Assembly: GCF_018861755.1 (NCBI RefSeq)
Contig: NZ_JAHLEF010000021.1
Location: 16,241 to 80,240, forward strand
Reading direction: 5' to 3'
Length of the DNA stretch: 64,000 nt
Origin: Clostridium sp. CF012
Lineage (GTDB): Bacteria; Bacillota; Clostridia; Clostridiales; Clostridiaceae
The position numbers and the translations under genes are program-made. The notes beneath the pieces are model-generated. The model saw nothing but the letters and a program-made list of their open reading frames with translations, was not told where the DNA came from and ran no database searches. Numbering within the stretch: the stretch's first letter is position 1; every line of letters begins with the position of its first letter. This document shows, piece after piece, positions 27,221 through 36,506 of the stretch.

Positions 27221-27817
27221 TTATATTCCAGCCAATTGGTCCAAAAACTTTGGAATCCCATCTTTAAGAATCTGATGATAAACTTTTAAAATATCACTCA
27301 ATTCCGCAGGATTCGCTCCCAGTAGAGTTTGCATGACAATACCATCTATAGCGCCAATAAGCAGAGATGACAATGCCTTATTATATTTAGTAGGTGCCTT
27401 CCCGTACATATGCTGCATTAATTCTTCTGTTCTACCTACCCATTCTTGATATTTCTCCTTGAATTTTTCTTTAAGTTCAGAATTACCCTGAATGGCTTCC
27501 TGAGCCAGATATAACTGGATACGATTTTCATCAGTCTTTTCAAATCGTTTTACTATATTTTCAAAAATTTCTTCAACAAGCTCCTCGCGACTGCGTTTTA
27601 TCCCCTTAGATTTCTCAGCTATTCGCAGTGTTTCCGAAAGGCTCTCATCCATAACTTCATAGAGAATATCTTCTTTGCTTTTGTAATAATGGTATATAGC
27701 CCCGGTGCTAAGACCTGCTTCTTCAGCGATCCCTCTCATGGTGGCACCCGCTATACCACTTCGACTAATTACACTCTTAGCCGCTTGGACAATTCGTGAT
27801 TTCCCCTCTATTGACAT
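27221..27817 (-). CDS. TetR-family transcriptional regulator
   Basis: The N-terminal helix-turn-helix of this 198-residue regulator is typical (IAEEAGLSTGAIYHYYKSKEDIL, about residues 25-48), preceded by VIS-RSGIAGATMRG. A helical ligand-binding and dimerisation domain follows. It is transcribed away from two related membrane-protein genes and probably represses them from the shared 290-bp spacer. The ATG has a GGAGG ribosome binding site. The ligand cannot be deduced. Confidence 0.92.
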   Translation of the reverse strand: MSIEGKSRIVQAAKSVISRSGIAGATMRGIAEEAGLSTGAIYHYYKSKEDILYEVMDESLSETLRIAEKSKGIKRSREELVEEIFENIVKRFEKTDENRIQLYLAQEAIQGNSELKEKFKEKYQEWVGRTEELMQHMYGKAPTKYNKALSSLLIGAIDGIVMQTLLGANPAELSDILKVYHQILKDGIPKFLDQLAGI

Positions 27818-27943
27818 GCGTTATTTACCTCCAAACCTATTGTTTTCCCTCCCATTATAGCATATTGCTTACATTTCATCTCCTCTATAAAAATACAAGA
27901 TTTCATCATATTTTATAATATAGATTTTATTTACAGTTATATA

Positions 27944-27997
27944 TTGACAATGACATTAGAGATGCTATACTAATATTATACCGAACGCTTGTTATGT
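27944..27997 (+). promoter_or_regulatory. Promoter and possible TetR operator
   Basis: TTGACA at 27944-27949 and TATACT at 27966-27971 are 16 bp apart. Immediately downstream, ACCGAACGCTTGTTA forms an imperfect palindrome of the sort bound by TetR-family repressors, so it could block the promoter of the membrane-protein genes. The promoter is convincing; the operator is a guess. Confidence 0.5.
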
Positions 27998-28107
27998 TTT
28001 CGTTTACATTTAAAAATAAAATTACATTATTAATCTTACTTCGCAGTGTACTAAATATTAGTATTCTGTGTATTTTGGGTTCATTGAAAAAAAAGGGGGA
28101 CATTATT

Positions 28108-28956
28108 ATGAATATTCCTGTATGGAAGTATATACTTTCCATGGCTTCGTACTTTACCCTACTCCTGGTTATCGTAGGTTGCATGCGTAAATACTATAAG
28201 TTTTCGAATTGGTTCTGGCTTGCATCGCTATTAACTTTTCCAATTTGGCTTATGTCAGGAGGGGTAGTAGGCTGGTTTCGTTGGTTTAAAATCATAAGCG
28301 TTATCCTTCCCACCATATTTTTAGGATTTTCTCGAGTTGCCGCCTATGAAAAAAAGAAAGGCAAGTTCTGGACAGCCCTTCAAAAAGACTGGGTGCTTGG
28401 GGTACTCTTCGGTGTTCTATTCCTTAATATTATGGAAGCCACTGTGAAAGATCTGCAAACGGGCAACTACTTTAACTCACTTTGTGGTTTCCTACTTTGC
28501 GTAACCATGCCCTATGCTCCAAAGTTTTGGAAGCTATCCACAGAGCGCGGCGACCGTGGCGATCTACTCGCATATACTACAATTGCTTGGAACTTCCTAT
28601 ATACTACCTGGAATTTGTGCTTTGTGTATGGTGAGAGTCCTAATTTCTTTGCAAGTTCAGTATGTATCCTTTTGGCTGCAGAGATATATCCGCTTATCAA
28701 AGGACGTCCAGAACTTTACATTACTTCTAGGGTATATACACTAGCAACACACATGCTATTTCGTGCCTGCCTGCCTAACCTGTTCCCTGCAGTAATGGAT
28801 TCCTCATCATGGTTTAACCCAAATATTTTGAAATACTGGGGTATCATAAATGCAATATTGATTATACCATATGTATTCTGGCACACTTGGCAGCTTCACA
28901 CAGGAAAATCTGAGACCCGCTTCCGCCGTGGACACGTTGAATCCATAAGTTCATAA
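28108..28956 (+). CDS. Polytopic membrane protein, paralogue of the next gene
   Basis: This protein of about 282 residues has seven or more hydrophobic segments. It contains WFRWFKIISVILP and NIMEATVKDLQTGNYFNSL, which align with WFKWAKVYSVV and NITEAVTQDFSLGYAPN of the next gene; both also share WN(F/L)-F-YL/VYGE-type motifs. I think it is a DUF5692-type protein, but I am not certain. The start is set at the ATG behind AAAAGGGGGACATTATT (28108); an upstream frame from 27994 has no ribosome binding site. It is probably controlled by the divergent TetR gene. Confidence 0.65.
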   Translation: MNIPVWKYILSMASYFTLLLVIVGCMRKYYKFSNWFWLASLLTFPIWLMSGGVVGWFRWFKIISVILPTIFLGFSRVAAYEKKKGKFWTALQKDWVLGVLFGVLFLNIMEATVKDLQTGNYFNSLCGFLLCVTMPYAPKFWKLSTERGDRGDLLAYTTIAWNFLYTTWNLCFVYGESPNFFASSVCILLAAEIYPLIKGRPELYITSRVYTLATHMLFRACLPNLFPAVMDSSSWFNPNILKYWGIINAILIIPYVFWHTWQLHTGKSETRFRRGHVESISS

Positions 28957-29037
28957 ACTACTTATACCCTTGAAGTTTAAAATATAGGGGTTATACTCTA
29001 AGCAAATTTGCTAATAAATATTGGGGGGCGTTTTTCT

Positions 29038-30246
29038 GTGAAAATAATTAAAATGTCTGTTAAGACCTTTGTCATAAGCATCTGTTTATTTATGATAATG
29101 GTGTCTTCAGTATCTGCTAAACCTAGTAATGGGTTTACTGCTAATAATCATAAGGCGTTAGGAACTTGGCAAGGTATTGTAGATGGGAAACAAGGAGAGG
29201 GGTCATTTTTTTATCGGTTTAGTTTTCGTGAGGATGGAACAGTTACAGTTATCAAGCAATATGGCGGTCATGACGAAAAGGAAGATAAAACCTGGAAGAA
29301 AAATGGTGATAATCTTCAAATCATTAGTGGTCCAAATGCTAATATAGTTGATTTTGATAAAGGTGACCAAGTTCTATTTAAATTTATTGATGCGAATACT
29401 ATTGAATATAAAGATGGTTTTTACGAAACGGATTTTAAAGAACATAAAAATGGTATAGCATTCGTTCATTGGATATTAATCTTAGTAGTTTTGATGGCTC
29501 TTAATGAAATTTTTAGAAGGTTTAAATTTCCAACTATTATATTTTACTTTATTTTACCCTTTGCACTAATACCATTATGGGCTAGTCATGGTGTCAGTTA
29601 CTGGTTTAAATGGGCGAAAGTATATTCAGTTGTAACGGCATGTATATGGTTCACCTGTATGAGATATACAAAACTGAGCAAAAAGGTATTTCCTAGATTA
29701 ATTGCTGGAATGTTTATAGCCCTCAATATTACTGAAGCTGTAACCCAGGATTTCTCACTAGGATATGCACCAAATATTTTAAATGGAATTGCAGGTATTC
29801 TTTCTATTATCACACTCTTCTATGGATGGAAGGGTATACATATCGATAATAGCAAGCAGCATGACATGGTTTGGCCTAAGATGACTATTTTGTGGATACT
29901 CGCTTATGATGTTTGGAACTTTGTTTTCGTATATCTTAACTTCCCAGGCTCTGCATCAGCACAATTCATGGTAATTCTTTCTTGCACTATTCCATCACTC
30001 TTTATTAAAAAGGGTACTTGGCTTCAGGCTCGTGCTTTTACTTTAGCAGCATGGTTTATGTATTATTTTACAGCACCTCGCTTTACAGAATCAATGCAGC
30101 TTCATGTACCTAGAAATGCCTCATTAAGCATGATCGTAGCATTAATCAGTATCGCTTTAAATATTATATGTGCTGTAGCCTTCTTTAGAAATATACGCAA
30201 TGATAAGAAAGCTTCTAATGTGAACCTATTTGGTTTTACCGAATAA
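29038..30246 (+). CDS. Membrane protein with extracytoplasmic lipocalin-like N-domain
   Basis: This protein of about 402 residues has a signal-like hydrophobic segment ending in VSA, an extracytoplasmic domain of about 110 residues (GTWQGIVDGKQGEGSF through DGFYETDFKEH) that looks like a beta-barrel of the LGTW type, and seven or eight transmembrane helices related to the preceding gene. It thus looks like the upstream protein with an added exported beta domain. The GTG at 29038 follows GGGGGG by about 9 bases. A terminator follows, and the two genes are 82 bp apart. Function unknown. Confidence 0.65.
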   Translation: MKIIKMSVKTFVISICLFMIMVSSVSAKPSNGFTANNHKALGTWQGIVDGKQGEGSFFYRFSFREDGTVTVIKQYGGHDEKEDKTWKKNGDNLQIISGPNANIVDFDKGDQVLFKFIDANTIEYKDGFYETDFKEHKNGIAFVHWILILVVLMALNEIFRRFKFPTIIFYFILPFALIPLWASHGVSYWFKWAKVYSVVTACIWFTCMRYTKLSKKVFPRLIAGMFIALNITEAVTQDFSLGYAPNILNGIAGILSIITLFYGWKGIHIDNSKQHDMVWPKMTILWILAYDVWNFVFVYLNFPGSASAQFMVILSCTIPSLFIKKGTWLQARAFTLAAWFMYYFTAPRFTESMQLHVPRNASLSMIVALISIALNIICAVAFFRNIRNDKKASNVNLFGFTE

Positions 30247-30254
30247 GTCGAATA

Positions 30255-30299
30255 AAATAGCAACAGAAACTACAAAAGTTTTTGTTGCTATTTTTTTTC
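30255..30299. terminator. Terminator between convergent genes
   Basis: AAATAGCAACA pairs with TGTTGCTATTT and is followed by T8 on the plus strand. It separates the membrane gene ending at 30246 from the minus-strand small gene ending at 30302. Confidence 0.85.
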
Positions 30300-30301
30300 A
30301 T

Positions 30302-30598
30302 TTAATCCAGTATTCTTTTTCTTTTACGAGTGGCACTTTCCTTATGTATAATTATTAGATCTCCAAGCAGTGTTCCAAACATAGAAATGAAGGTATATAT
30401 AAAACACCAAATTAGAAAACTTGAATTAAATACAGTAAATGTTACAATCAACCAAATTACACAGTTAATGATTAAAATAATAATCATTTTCTTAAATATA
30501 AGTTGCATTATTAATGACGTTAGAACAACTAATAATGGGAATGTAAATAAGATCATTGACATTGATTCATTAGTATAAATATTAAAGATGCTAAACAT
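30302..30598 (-). CDS. Small membrane protein, possibly DUF2651
   Basis: This 98-residue protein has three hydrophobic helices (about 15-35, 38-58, 62-86) and a basic C-terminus (KESATRKRKRILD). The length and helix pattern resemble the small DUF2651 proteins of Firmicutes, but that identification is from memory. The ATG lies behind a weak GGTGGTGATT ribosome binding site. No neighbour suggests a function. Confidence 0.5.
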   Translation of the reverse strand: MFSIFNIYTNESMSMILFTFPLLVVLTSLIMQLIFKKMIIILIINCVIWLIVTFTVFNSSFLIWCFIYTFISMFGTLLGDLIIIHKESATRKRKRILD

Positions 30599-31040
30599 AT
30601 CATAATCACCACCTTCATTTATCCTTATAATTAAATTTTACTTACTTTTTTATATAATACAACTCATGAAACTCATAACGCATATTTTAGTACACAAACG
30701 GAATATATTTGCATAAACTTCTTGACTTCTTTAAACCCATCTTGAACTTCCCATTCATTTTTAGCTACACTTAAACATTAATAAAGGCTATATATAAATC
30801 CCCTGATTCTTTCTTTTATACTTAATAGTTTTATATAAACATTGAAAGGATACTCCTTAGCATCATGGTAAGAGTACCTGTTATAAAACAGGTATTTAAA
30901 TATTTTTCATCGATATTCTATAATATATATTGATAAAAAAATAGAAAAAAATATTTATAGATAAAAAAATTGTATATTTTACAGGATTAAAAACAATTCT
31001 ATATAATATATAATAAATTAAATTTGCGAGGTGTATCCCT
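30599..31040. other. Gene-free spacer with a short hairpin
   Basis: This 440-bp AT-rich spacer lies ahead of the small gene at 31041. It holds a small stem, TACCTGTT with AAACAGGTA, near 30876-30895 and a TATAAT-like box near 31005. I recognise no riboswitch, RNA gene or repeat here. Confidence 0.35.
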
Positions 31041-31355
31041 ATGCTAACAAAAACTGATTCAATCTGCTTAACTTGGCATGAAGTTTTAATAAAGAATGGA
31101 ATTAATCCAAGAGTATCAAAATCATTGATTGGTTTTACATCATGGAACCAAAAGGAACTTCCTGATAAACTTGGAAAGCATATTACTGATATATTAAAAG
31201 AATATAGTGGAAAGGTAATTGTAAAAGATGTTATTGGTACTAAATATAACGATATCGGATTATTATTTTTAAATACTGAAATACCCGAAGATGTGGCAAC
31301 TAATGTTTTTGATACGATTATGAAATATGAGCAAGAGGATGTTTATGATATTTAA
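31041..31355 (+). CDS. Hypothetical small protein upstream of threonine dehydrogenase
   Basis: This 104-residue soluble protein begins MLTKTDSICLTWHEVLIKNG and continues with alternating strands and helices. It has no signal peptide, transmembrane segment or recognised motif. The ATG has a GCGAGGTG ribosome binding site. It precedes the threonine dehydrogenase by 69 bp on the same strand, so the two may share a transcript; a connection to threonine catabolism is inference only. Confidence 0.55.
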   Translation: MLTKTDSICLTWHEVLIKNGINPRVSKSLIGFTSWNQKELPDKLGKHITDILKEYSGKVIVKDVIGTKYNDIGLLFLNTEIPEDVATNVFDTIMKYEQEDVYDI

Positions 31356-31424
31356 CAAATAAATTAAGTGAAACTAAAAAGTATAAGATTATATCAATAA
31401 TAAATTAAATACGGAGGGAAACAA

Positions 31425-32384
31425 ATGAAAAAAATATTAGTAACAGGAGCATTAGGTCAAATAGGCTCAGAATTAGTAATTAAAATGAGAGAAATTTATG
31501 GTAATGATAATGTAATAGCTACTGATCTAAGAAAGCTAGAGGGCAGCCCAGTAGTTACTACCGGCCCTTTTGAATTATTAGATGTAACTGATCATAAAAC
31601 TATGCTTGAACTTGCTAAAAAATATGAAATAGATACATTAGTTCATTTAGCAGCTTTATTATCAGCAACAGCTGAAGCGAAACCTCTTCTCGCTTGGAAT
31701 TTAAATATGGGCGGACTTGTAAATGCTTTAGAAGTTGCTAGAGAATTGAATTGCCAGTTCTTTACACCAAGCTCTATAGGTGCCTTTGGTCCATCTACAC
31801 CTAAAGATAATACTCCTCAAGATACAATTCAAAGACCAACAACTATGTATGGTGTAAACAAAGTTGCAGGAGAATTATTATGTGATTATTACTTTAAGAA
31901 ATTTGGAGTTGATACAAGAGGCGTACGTTTCCCAGGACTAATTTCTTATGAAGTTCTTCCAGGAGGAGGAACAACTGACTATGCTGTTGATATATATTAT
32001 GAAGCATTAAAGTCAGGTAAATACACTTCATTTATTAGTGAAGGAACGAAGATGGATATGATGTATATGCCAGATGCAATAAATGCAATTATTAAAATAA
32101 TGGAAGCTGATGGATCAAAATTGATTCACAGAAATGCATTTAATATAACAGCTATGAGTTTTGAACCAGAAGAAATAGCTGCTGAAATTAAAAAACATAT
32201 ACCAGATTTTACTATGGATTATAATGTAGATCCAATAAGACAAGGAATTGCTAATTCATGGCCAAATTCAATTGATCCAACTTGTGCCAAAAATGAGTGG
32301 GGCTTTAAAACTGAATATGATTTGGCAAAGATGACTACTGATATGCTTGAAAAATTAAGTGCTAAAGGAATTGGCGCTAAATAA
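31425..32384 (+). CDS. L-threonine 3-dehydrogenase (short-chain/epimerase type)
   Basis: This 319-residue NAD-dependent enzyme of the epimerase/SDR type oxidises L-threonine to 2-amino-3-oxobutyrate. The Rossmann motif [12 protein letters not shown] is at the N-terminus, and the catalytic Tyr and Lys are in [10 protein letters not shown] (about residues 143-149), preceded by the Ser in TPSSIGAF. Family segments [20 protein letters not shown] and [13 protein letters not shown] are present. The start has GGAGGG seven bases upstream. It sits ahead of an amino-acid permease gene, consistent with threonine uptake and breakdown. Confidence 0.93.
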   Translation: MKKILVTGALGQIGSELVIKMREIYGNDNVIATDLRKLEGSPVVTTGPFELLDVTDHKTMLELAKKYEIDTLVHLAALLSATAEAKPLLAWNLNMGGLVNALEVARELNCQFFTPSSIGAFGPSTPKDNTPQDTIQRPTTMYGVNKVAGELLCDYYFKKFGVDTRGVRFPGLISYEVLPGGGTTDYAVDIYYEALKSGKYTSFISEGTKMDMMYMPDAINAIIKIMEADGSKLIHRNAFNITAMSFEPEEIAAEIKKHIPDFTMDYNVDPIRQGIANSWPNSIDPTCAKNEWGFKTEYDLAKMTTDMLEKLSAKGIGAK

Positions 32385-32484
32385 CATTAAAAATAAGGCA
32401 CATGAAAATAAACTCGCCTACTGTTCTATAACAATAAATTAATAAAAAGGTACATTATAATAATATGTAATGGAGGAAATTGAA

Positions 32485-33804
32485 ATGGAAAAAAGCACAT
32501 TAAAAAAAGAAATTGGCTTATTATCAGCAAGTGCAGTTGTTATAGGCATGGTTATAGGTTCTGGAGTATTTTTTAAACCTACGGCTATTTATACTGCAAC
32601 GGGAGCACCGGGACTCGGAATGATTGCATGGATTGTAGGAGGATTAATAACTATAGCGGGAGGACTTACGGCAGCCGAAGTGGCAGCTGCAATACCTAAA
32701 ACTGGTGGAATGATAGTTTGGCTTGAGGAAGCATATGGAGAAATTTGGGGATTCTTATTGGGTTGGGTTGAAACAGTAATATCTTTCCCAGCCAATATAG
32801 CTGCACTTTCAATAATATTTGCAACGCAAGTTGTTTCTTTGTTAGGTTTCAATGATGGAATGATAGTTCCAATTGCAATATTAGGAACTATATTTTTAAT
32901 AGGTATGAACAGTTTAGGTGCAAAAGTTGGTGGAAATATTCAATCTATATTTACAATAGCTAAAATGGTTCCCATATTAGGAATTATTATTTTTGGATTT
33001 ATTAACGGTAATGGCGGGGTGGTAAGGTTATTTCCAATATCAGTTGCTACCCACCCAATAGCTACAAGTTTAGGTTCAGCACTTTTGGCGACAATGTTTG
33101 CTTATGATGGTTGGATACACATTGGAAACATATCAGGGGAATTAAAAAATCCAAAAAAAGATTTACCGAGAGCAATTGTTGGTGGACTATTATTTGTAAT
33201 GGCTGCCTATATATTGATTAACATGGCATTTCTATTTGTAATGCCTGCCTCTGCACTTGCAGCAACAAAAACACCAGCTACAGATGTAGCAACAATACTC
33301 TTTGGAGCAGCTGGTGGAAAAGTTATTACCGTTGGAGTTTTGATATCAATTTTTGGAGCTTTAAATGGTAATATACTAACAGGAATGAGAGTACCATATG
33401 CTATGGCACTAGAAAATAAATTACCAGGCAGCAAATGGTTAGCAAAAGTAAATCCTAAAACTGGTACTCCAATCAACTGTGGTATATTAATTGGAGTTAT
33501 TGCAATTTTTATGACATTACTTGGAAATTTTAATCAACTTACAGATTTATTAGTATTTGTACTTTGGATTTTTTATGTTATGACATTTATTGCAGTAATG
33601 GTTCTTAGAAAGGAGCAACCAGATCTTGTAAGACCTTACAAAGTACCTTTATATCCAGTAGTTCCTTTGATAGCTATAATAGGTGGAGCTTATATAATAA
33701 TAAACACAATGTTTACTCAACCTATGAATGCAGGATTAGGCCTTTTAGTTACAGTAATAGGATTACCTATATATTTTATGAAAAAAAATATATCTTCTAA
33801 ATAA
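32485..33804 (+). CDS. APC-superfamily amino acid permease
   Basis: This protein of about 439 residues has 12 predicted transmembrane helices and the family signature in helix 1, GMVIGSGVFFKPTAI, followed by the Gly-rich region GMIAWIVGGL. It resembles serine/threonine exchangers of the SteT type and, given the dehydrogenase next door, may take up threonine. I use the ATG at 32485, eight bases after GGAGGA, instead of the ATG at 32470 which overlaps that site. A terminator follows. Confidence 0.88.
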   Translation: MEKSTLKKEIGLLSASAVVIGMVIGSGVFFKPTAIYTATGAPGLGMIAWIVGGLITIAGGLTAAEVAAAIPKTGGMIVWLEEAYGEIWGFLLGWVETVISFPANIAALSIIFATQVVSLLGFNDGMIVPIAILGTIFLIGMNSLGAKVGGNIQSIFTIAKMVPILGIIIFGFINGNGGVVRLFPISVATHPIATSLGSALLATMFAYDGWIHIGNISGELKNPKKDLPRAIVGGLLFVMAAYILINMAFLFVMPASALAATKTPATDVATILFGAAGGKVITVGVLISIFGALNGNILTGMRVPYAMALENKLPGSKWLAKVNPKTGTPINCGILIGVIAIFMTLLGNFNQLTDLLVFVLWIFYVMTFIAVMVLRKEQPDLVRPYKVPLYPVVPLIAIIGGAYIIINTMFTQPMNAGLGLLVTVIGLPIYFMKKNISSK

Positions 33805-33840
33805 AAAGTTAAAGCAATTTCAAAATAATTTATATAACAA

Positions 33841-33889
33841 AAGGCAATCCATTAGTAAATTAATTTTTACTAATGGATTGCCTTTTTTG
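33841..33889. terminator. Strong bidirectional terminator
   Basis: A 19-bp perfect stem, AAGGCAATCCATTAGTAAA with its complement, around a 6-nt loop, is followed by T6 on the plus strand and A-rich sequence before it. It ends both the permease transcript and the minus-strand helicase gene. Confidence 0.9.
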
Positions 33890-33912
33890 CTTCAATGCCT
33901 TATTTGTAATTT

Positions 33913-35358
33913 TTATATGTCCACTTTACTTACAGTACGAGGCCTTCCTTTGATAGGTCTATTTTGTAATTGTTGGAAAACCAATTCACCTTTATTATTT
34001 AATATTTCTACAAAAGTAGATATATCAACTATATTGATAATTCCTATATCATCCTTTGTCATTCCCTCAATACTACAAAGAGTACCCACGATATCCATGG
34101 CCCTCATCTTTGTTTTCTTACCTGCATTAATATGTAATTTCATGATTTCTTTGCTTAGCTCTGCGCCTTTTGCTTCTTTAACTTCAGGTCTTGTATTCAT
34201 CTTATCTTCAAATTCTTCTTTGGCATCATCTACAGTTTCCACTTCTGGTCTTGTCTTAAGTGGAATCTCTTTACCGATATATTCTTCTATATCATCTAGG
34301 TATCTATTTTCATTTTGGGTCACAAAAGTAATTGCGCGGCCCAGCTTTCCTATGCGACCAGTTCTTCCTATCCTATGAACATAGCTTTCCTTGTCTTCCG
34401 GTATATCATAATTAATTACAAGAGTAATGTCATCTATATCTATTCCTCTAGCTGCAACATCTGTAGCTACCAAATATCTAAAATAACCACTCTTAAAATC
34501 ATTCATTACTCTTAATCTATCACTTTGTTCCATACCACCATGTATTTTCTTACAAGTATAATGAAGCTTAACCATCTCATTATAAACCTCATCTACCTTT
34601 ATTTTTGTATTGCAAAATATCATACAGCTATCTGGGTTTTCTACTACAGTTATATCGCTTAAAAGCACTATTTTACCCTGTTCATTTACGTCATATCTTT
34701 CTTGACATATTCTATCTGCCGCTTTATTTTGGTCCTCTATGTCAATGCGGATAGGATCTTTCATATATCTTTTGCATAAATTCTCTATATCTTTTGGCAT
34801 TGTAGCTGACAATAACATAGTCACACGCTCTTTTGGAAGGCCCCTTATTATTGTTTCTATCTGATCTACAAATCCCATATTAAGCATTTCATCAGCTTCA
34901 TCTATTACAAGATACTTTATATTTGATGTATCAAAGGTCCCCTTATCTAAATGATCCATAATACGACCAGGTGTTCCAACTACTATATGCGTTTTTTGTG
35001 CAAGTTCTTTTTTCTGATTATAAAAAGGGGACTGCCCATAAATTGCAGCTACTTTAAGTCTTTTAAATCTACCTATATTAAAAATATCTTCTTTGACTTG
35101 GATAGCAAGTTCTCTTGTCGGTGTAATCACTAGAGCTTGAGGTTTATTTTCTTCCCAATCTACGAGCTGACAAATAGGAATGCCATAGGCTGCAGTCTTC
35201 CCGCTTCCCGTTTGGGACTTTACTACTACATCCTTTTGTGACAGCACAGCAGGTATAACATGTTTCTGGACTTTTGTTAAATTTTTAAAGTTCAACATAG
35301 TAATTGCTTTTAATAAGTCACTGCTTAATTTAAAGTCTTCAAATTTTTCTTTTATCAT
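33913..35358 (-). CDS. dbpA: DEAD-box RNA helicase DbpA/YxiN-type
   Basis: This protein of about 481 residues carries the DEAD-box helicase motifs in order: AQTGSGKT-like SQTGSGKTAAYG, PTRELAIQ, DEADEMLNMGF, SAT in LLSATMPKD, RGIDIDDI, and HRIGRTGRIG. The C-terminal roughly 75 residues (KLHINAGKKTKMRAMDIVG...) form the RNA-binding domain that in DbpA/YxiN recognises hairpin 92 of 23S rRNA. It assists 50S ribosome assembly. The ATG at 35358 is behind GAGAGGATC; the frame extended from 35388 has no ribosome binding site. Confidence 0.93.
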   Translation of the reverse strand: MIKEKFEDFKLSSDLLKAITMLNFKNLTKVQKHVIPAVLSQKDVVVKSQTGSGKTAAYGIPICQLVDWEENKPQALVITPTRELAIQVKEDIFNIGRFKRLKVAAIYGQSPFYNQKKELAQKTHIVVGTPGRIMDHLDKGTFDTSNIKYLVIDEADEMLNMGFVDQIETIIRGLPKERVTMLLSATMPKDIENLCKRYMKDPIRIDIEDQNKAADRICQERYDVNEQGKIVLLSDITVVENPDSCMIFCNTKIKVDEVYNEMVKLHYTCKKIHGGMEQSDRLRVMNDFKSGYFRYLVATDVAARGIDIDDITLVINYDIPEDKESYVHRIGRTGRIGKLGRAITFVTQNENRYLDDIEEYIGKEIPLKTRPEVETVDDAKEEFEDKMNTRPEVKEAKGAELSKEIMKLHINAGKKTKMRAMDIVGTLCSIEGMTKDDIGIINIVDISTFVEILNNKGELVFQQLQNRPIKGRPRTVSKVDI

Positions 35359-35413
35359 ATGATCCTCTCTTTTCTTATATTTCCACAACTGTTAACATCT
35401 CTAGGTTGTTTAG

Positions 35414-36268
35414 TTATTTTTTTCTTTGTTTCTTTTTAGTAGCTTTTACCTGCTTTTTATTTTTTTTGTTTTTATTATTTTTATTCATCTTATTAATGCC
35501 TTGCATGAATTGTGATTTAGGCTCACTACTACTCTTAGTAAAGCATCTCCAGCACCCTAACTCTTCTATAGTATCCACAACAAATGAATATCCTTCATCT
35601 TTTAATTTTGGGAATTTTGTTTTATCATGAATTTTAATAGCCCCATCCACTTCTTCTAAAGATATGCATTCCTCATCTATTAGTTCATCCTCATATGCTT
35701 TTTTTATGTGTTCATATAATTCACTAGGACCGACTTCACAGGAATCATATATAAGCTCATTCCAAACTTGTGAAAATTCTCTCTCAAGTTTTCCTTCAAA
35801 TAAAGTCTTATAGTATTCAATAACTTCACCTTGAGATATAACACCCTCACCGAGTAGTACAATAAAGGATTTAATAGCAGCACATCTAACATATTCATTA
35901 ACATTGCTATCTTCCACTAATCTCTTTATTGGCTCTGTGTCTCCCCCACAAACTGAAGCTAAAATTTTATGTAAATCCTCTGTAAGAAAATCACCAAAAA
36001 TATCATCTGGAATTTCCTTTGGTAAACTAATTAAATCTATAATTGGCTTAAAACTTTGCTTTTCTCTAAACTGTGCCAATAAGAAAGTTGCATATATATG
36101 TGCAAAATAATTAGGTTTATCTAAAATCTCCTCATAATTTTCTTTGGCATTTTTTAATATCTCAAGTAACTCAGGTATAAATTCTTCCCTGCGGTTAATT
36201 ATCTCCTTTAATTGTACTTCTGGAAACTTCCCGTTATTATACTCAATTTCTTTAATTAATTCATTCAT
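35414..36268 (-). CDS. DUF1186 protein with a lysine-rich tail
   Basis: This protein of about 284 residues is a helical repeat protein (HEAT-like, DUF1186) with FAHIYATFLLAQFREK and VRCAAIKSFIVLLGEG. It ends in a very basic tail (NKNNKNKKNKKQVKATKKKQ) after a cysteine pair in LGCWRCF. Homologues often carry SEC-C zinc tails, which links it loosely with the SEC-C gene at 25538; the two share a promoter module. The ATG at 36268 follows AGAAGGAG; an in-frame ATG 7 codons earlier overlaps it. The basic tail suggests nucleic-acid or acidic-surface binding. Confidence 0.65.
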   Translation of the reverse strand: MNELIKEIEYNNGKFPEVQLKEIINRREEFIPELLEILKNAKENYEEILDKPNYFAHIYATFLLAQFREKQSFKPIIDLISLPKEIPDDIFGDFLTEDLHKILASVCGGDTEPIKRLVEDSNVNEYVRCAAIKSFIVLLGEGVISQGEVIEYYKTLFEGKLEREFSQVWNELIYDSCEVGPSELYEHIKKAYEDELIDEECISLEEVDGAIKIHDKTKFPKLKDEGYSFVVDTIEELGCWRCFTKSSSEPKSQFMQGINKMNKNNKNKKNKKQVKATKKKQRKK

Positions 36269-36361
36269 TAAATAAAACTCCTTCTTCATTTGAATTTAAA
36301 CTAAATTCCACATTAATACTCCCATATTGGGATTAAGCTTGTAAATGACTCTACTTTACAC

Positions 36362-36425
36362 TTTATTATATCCTGTTTTCTTATATTGTGCACTATTTAC
36401 CTAAACGCTATAATTAACATTATAC
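36362..36425 (-). promoter_or_regulatory. Promoter module shared with 26751-26815 (copy 2)
   Basis: On the minus strand GTTTAGGTAAATAGTGCA precedes AAGAAAACAGGATATAATAAAG, with TATAAT at 36365-36370. It is the second copy of the block seen before the SEC-C gene. It lies about 95 bp upstream of the DUF1186 start. Confidence 0.6.
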
Positions 36426-36506
36426 AGATTTAATTAAAATATTTTAATTCATTTAGTGAACCTTTTATATTCTCATACGTAGTAAATAGTGAAAGGGGGC
36501 AAGGTT

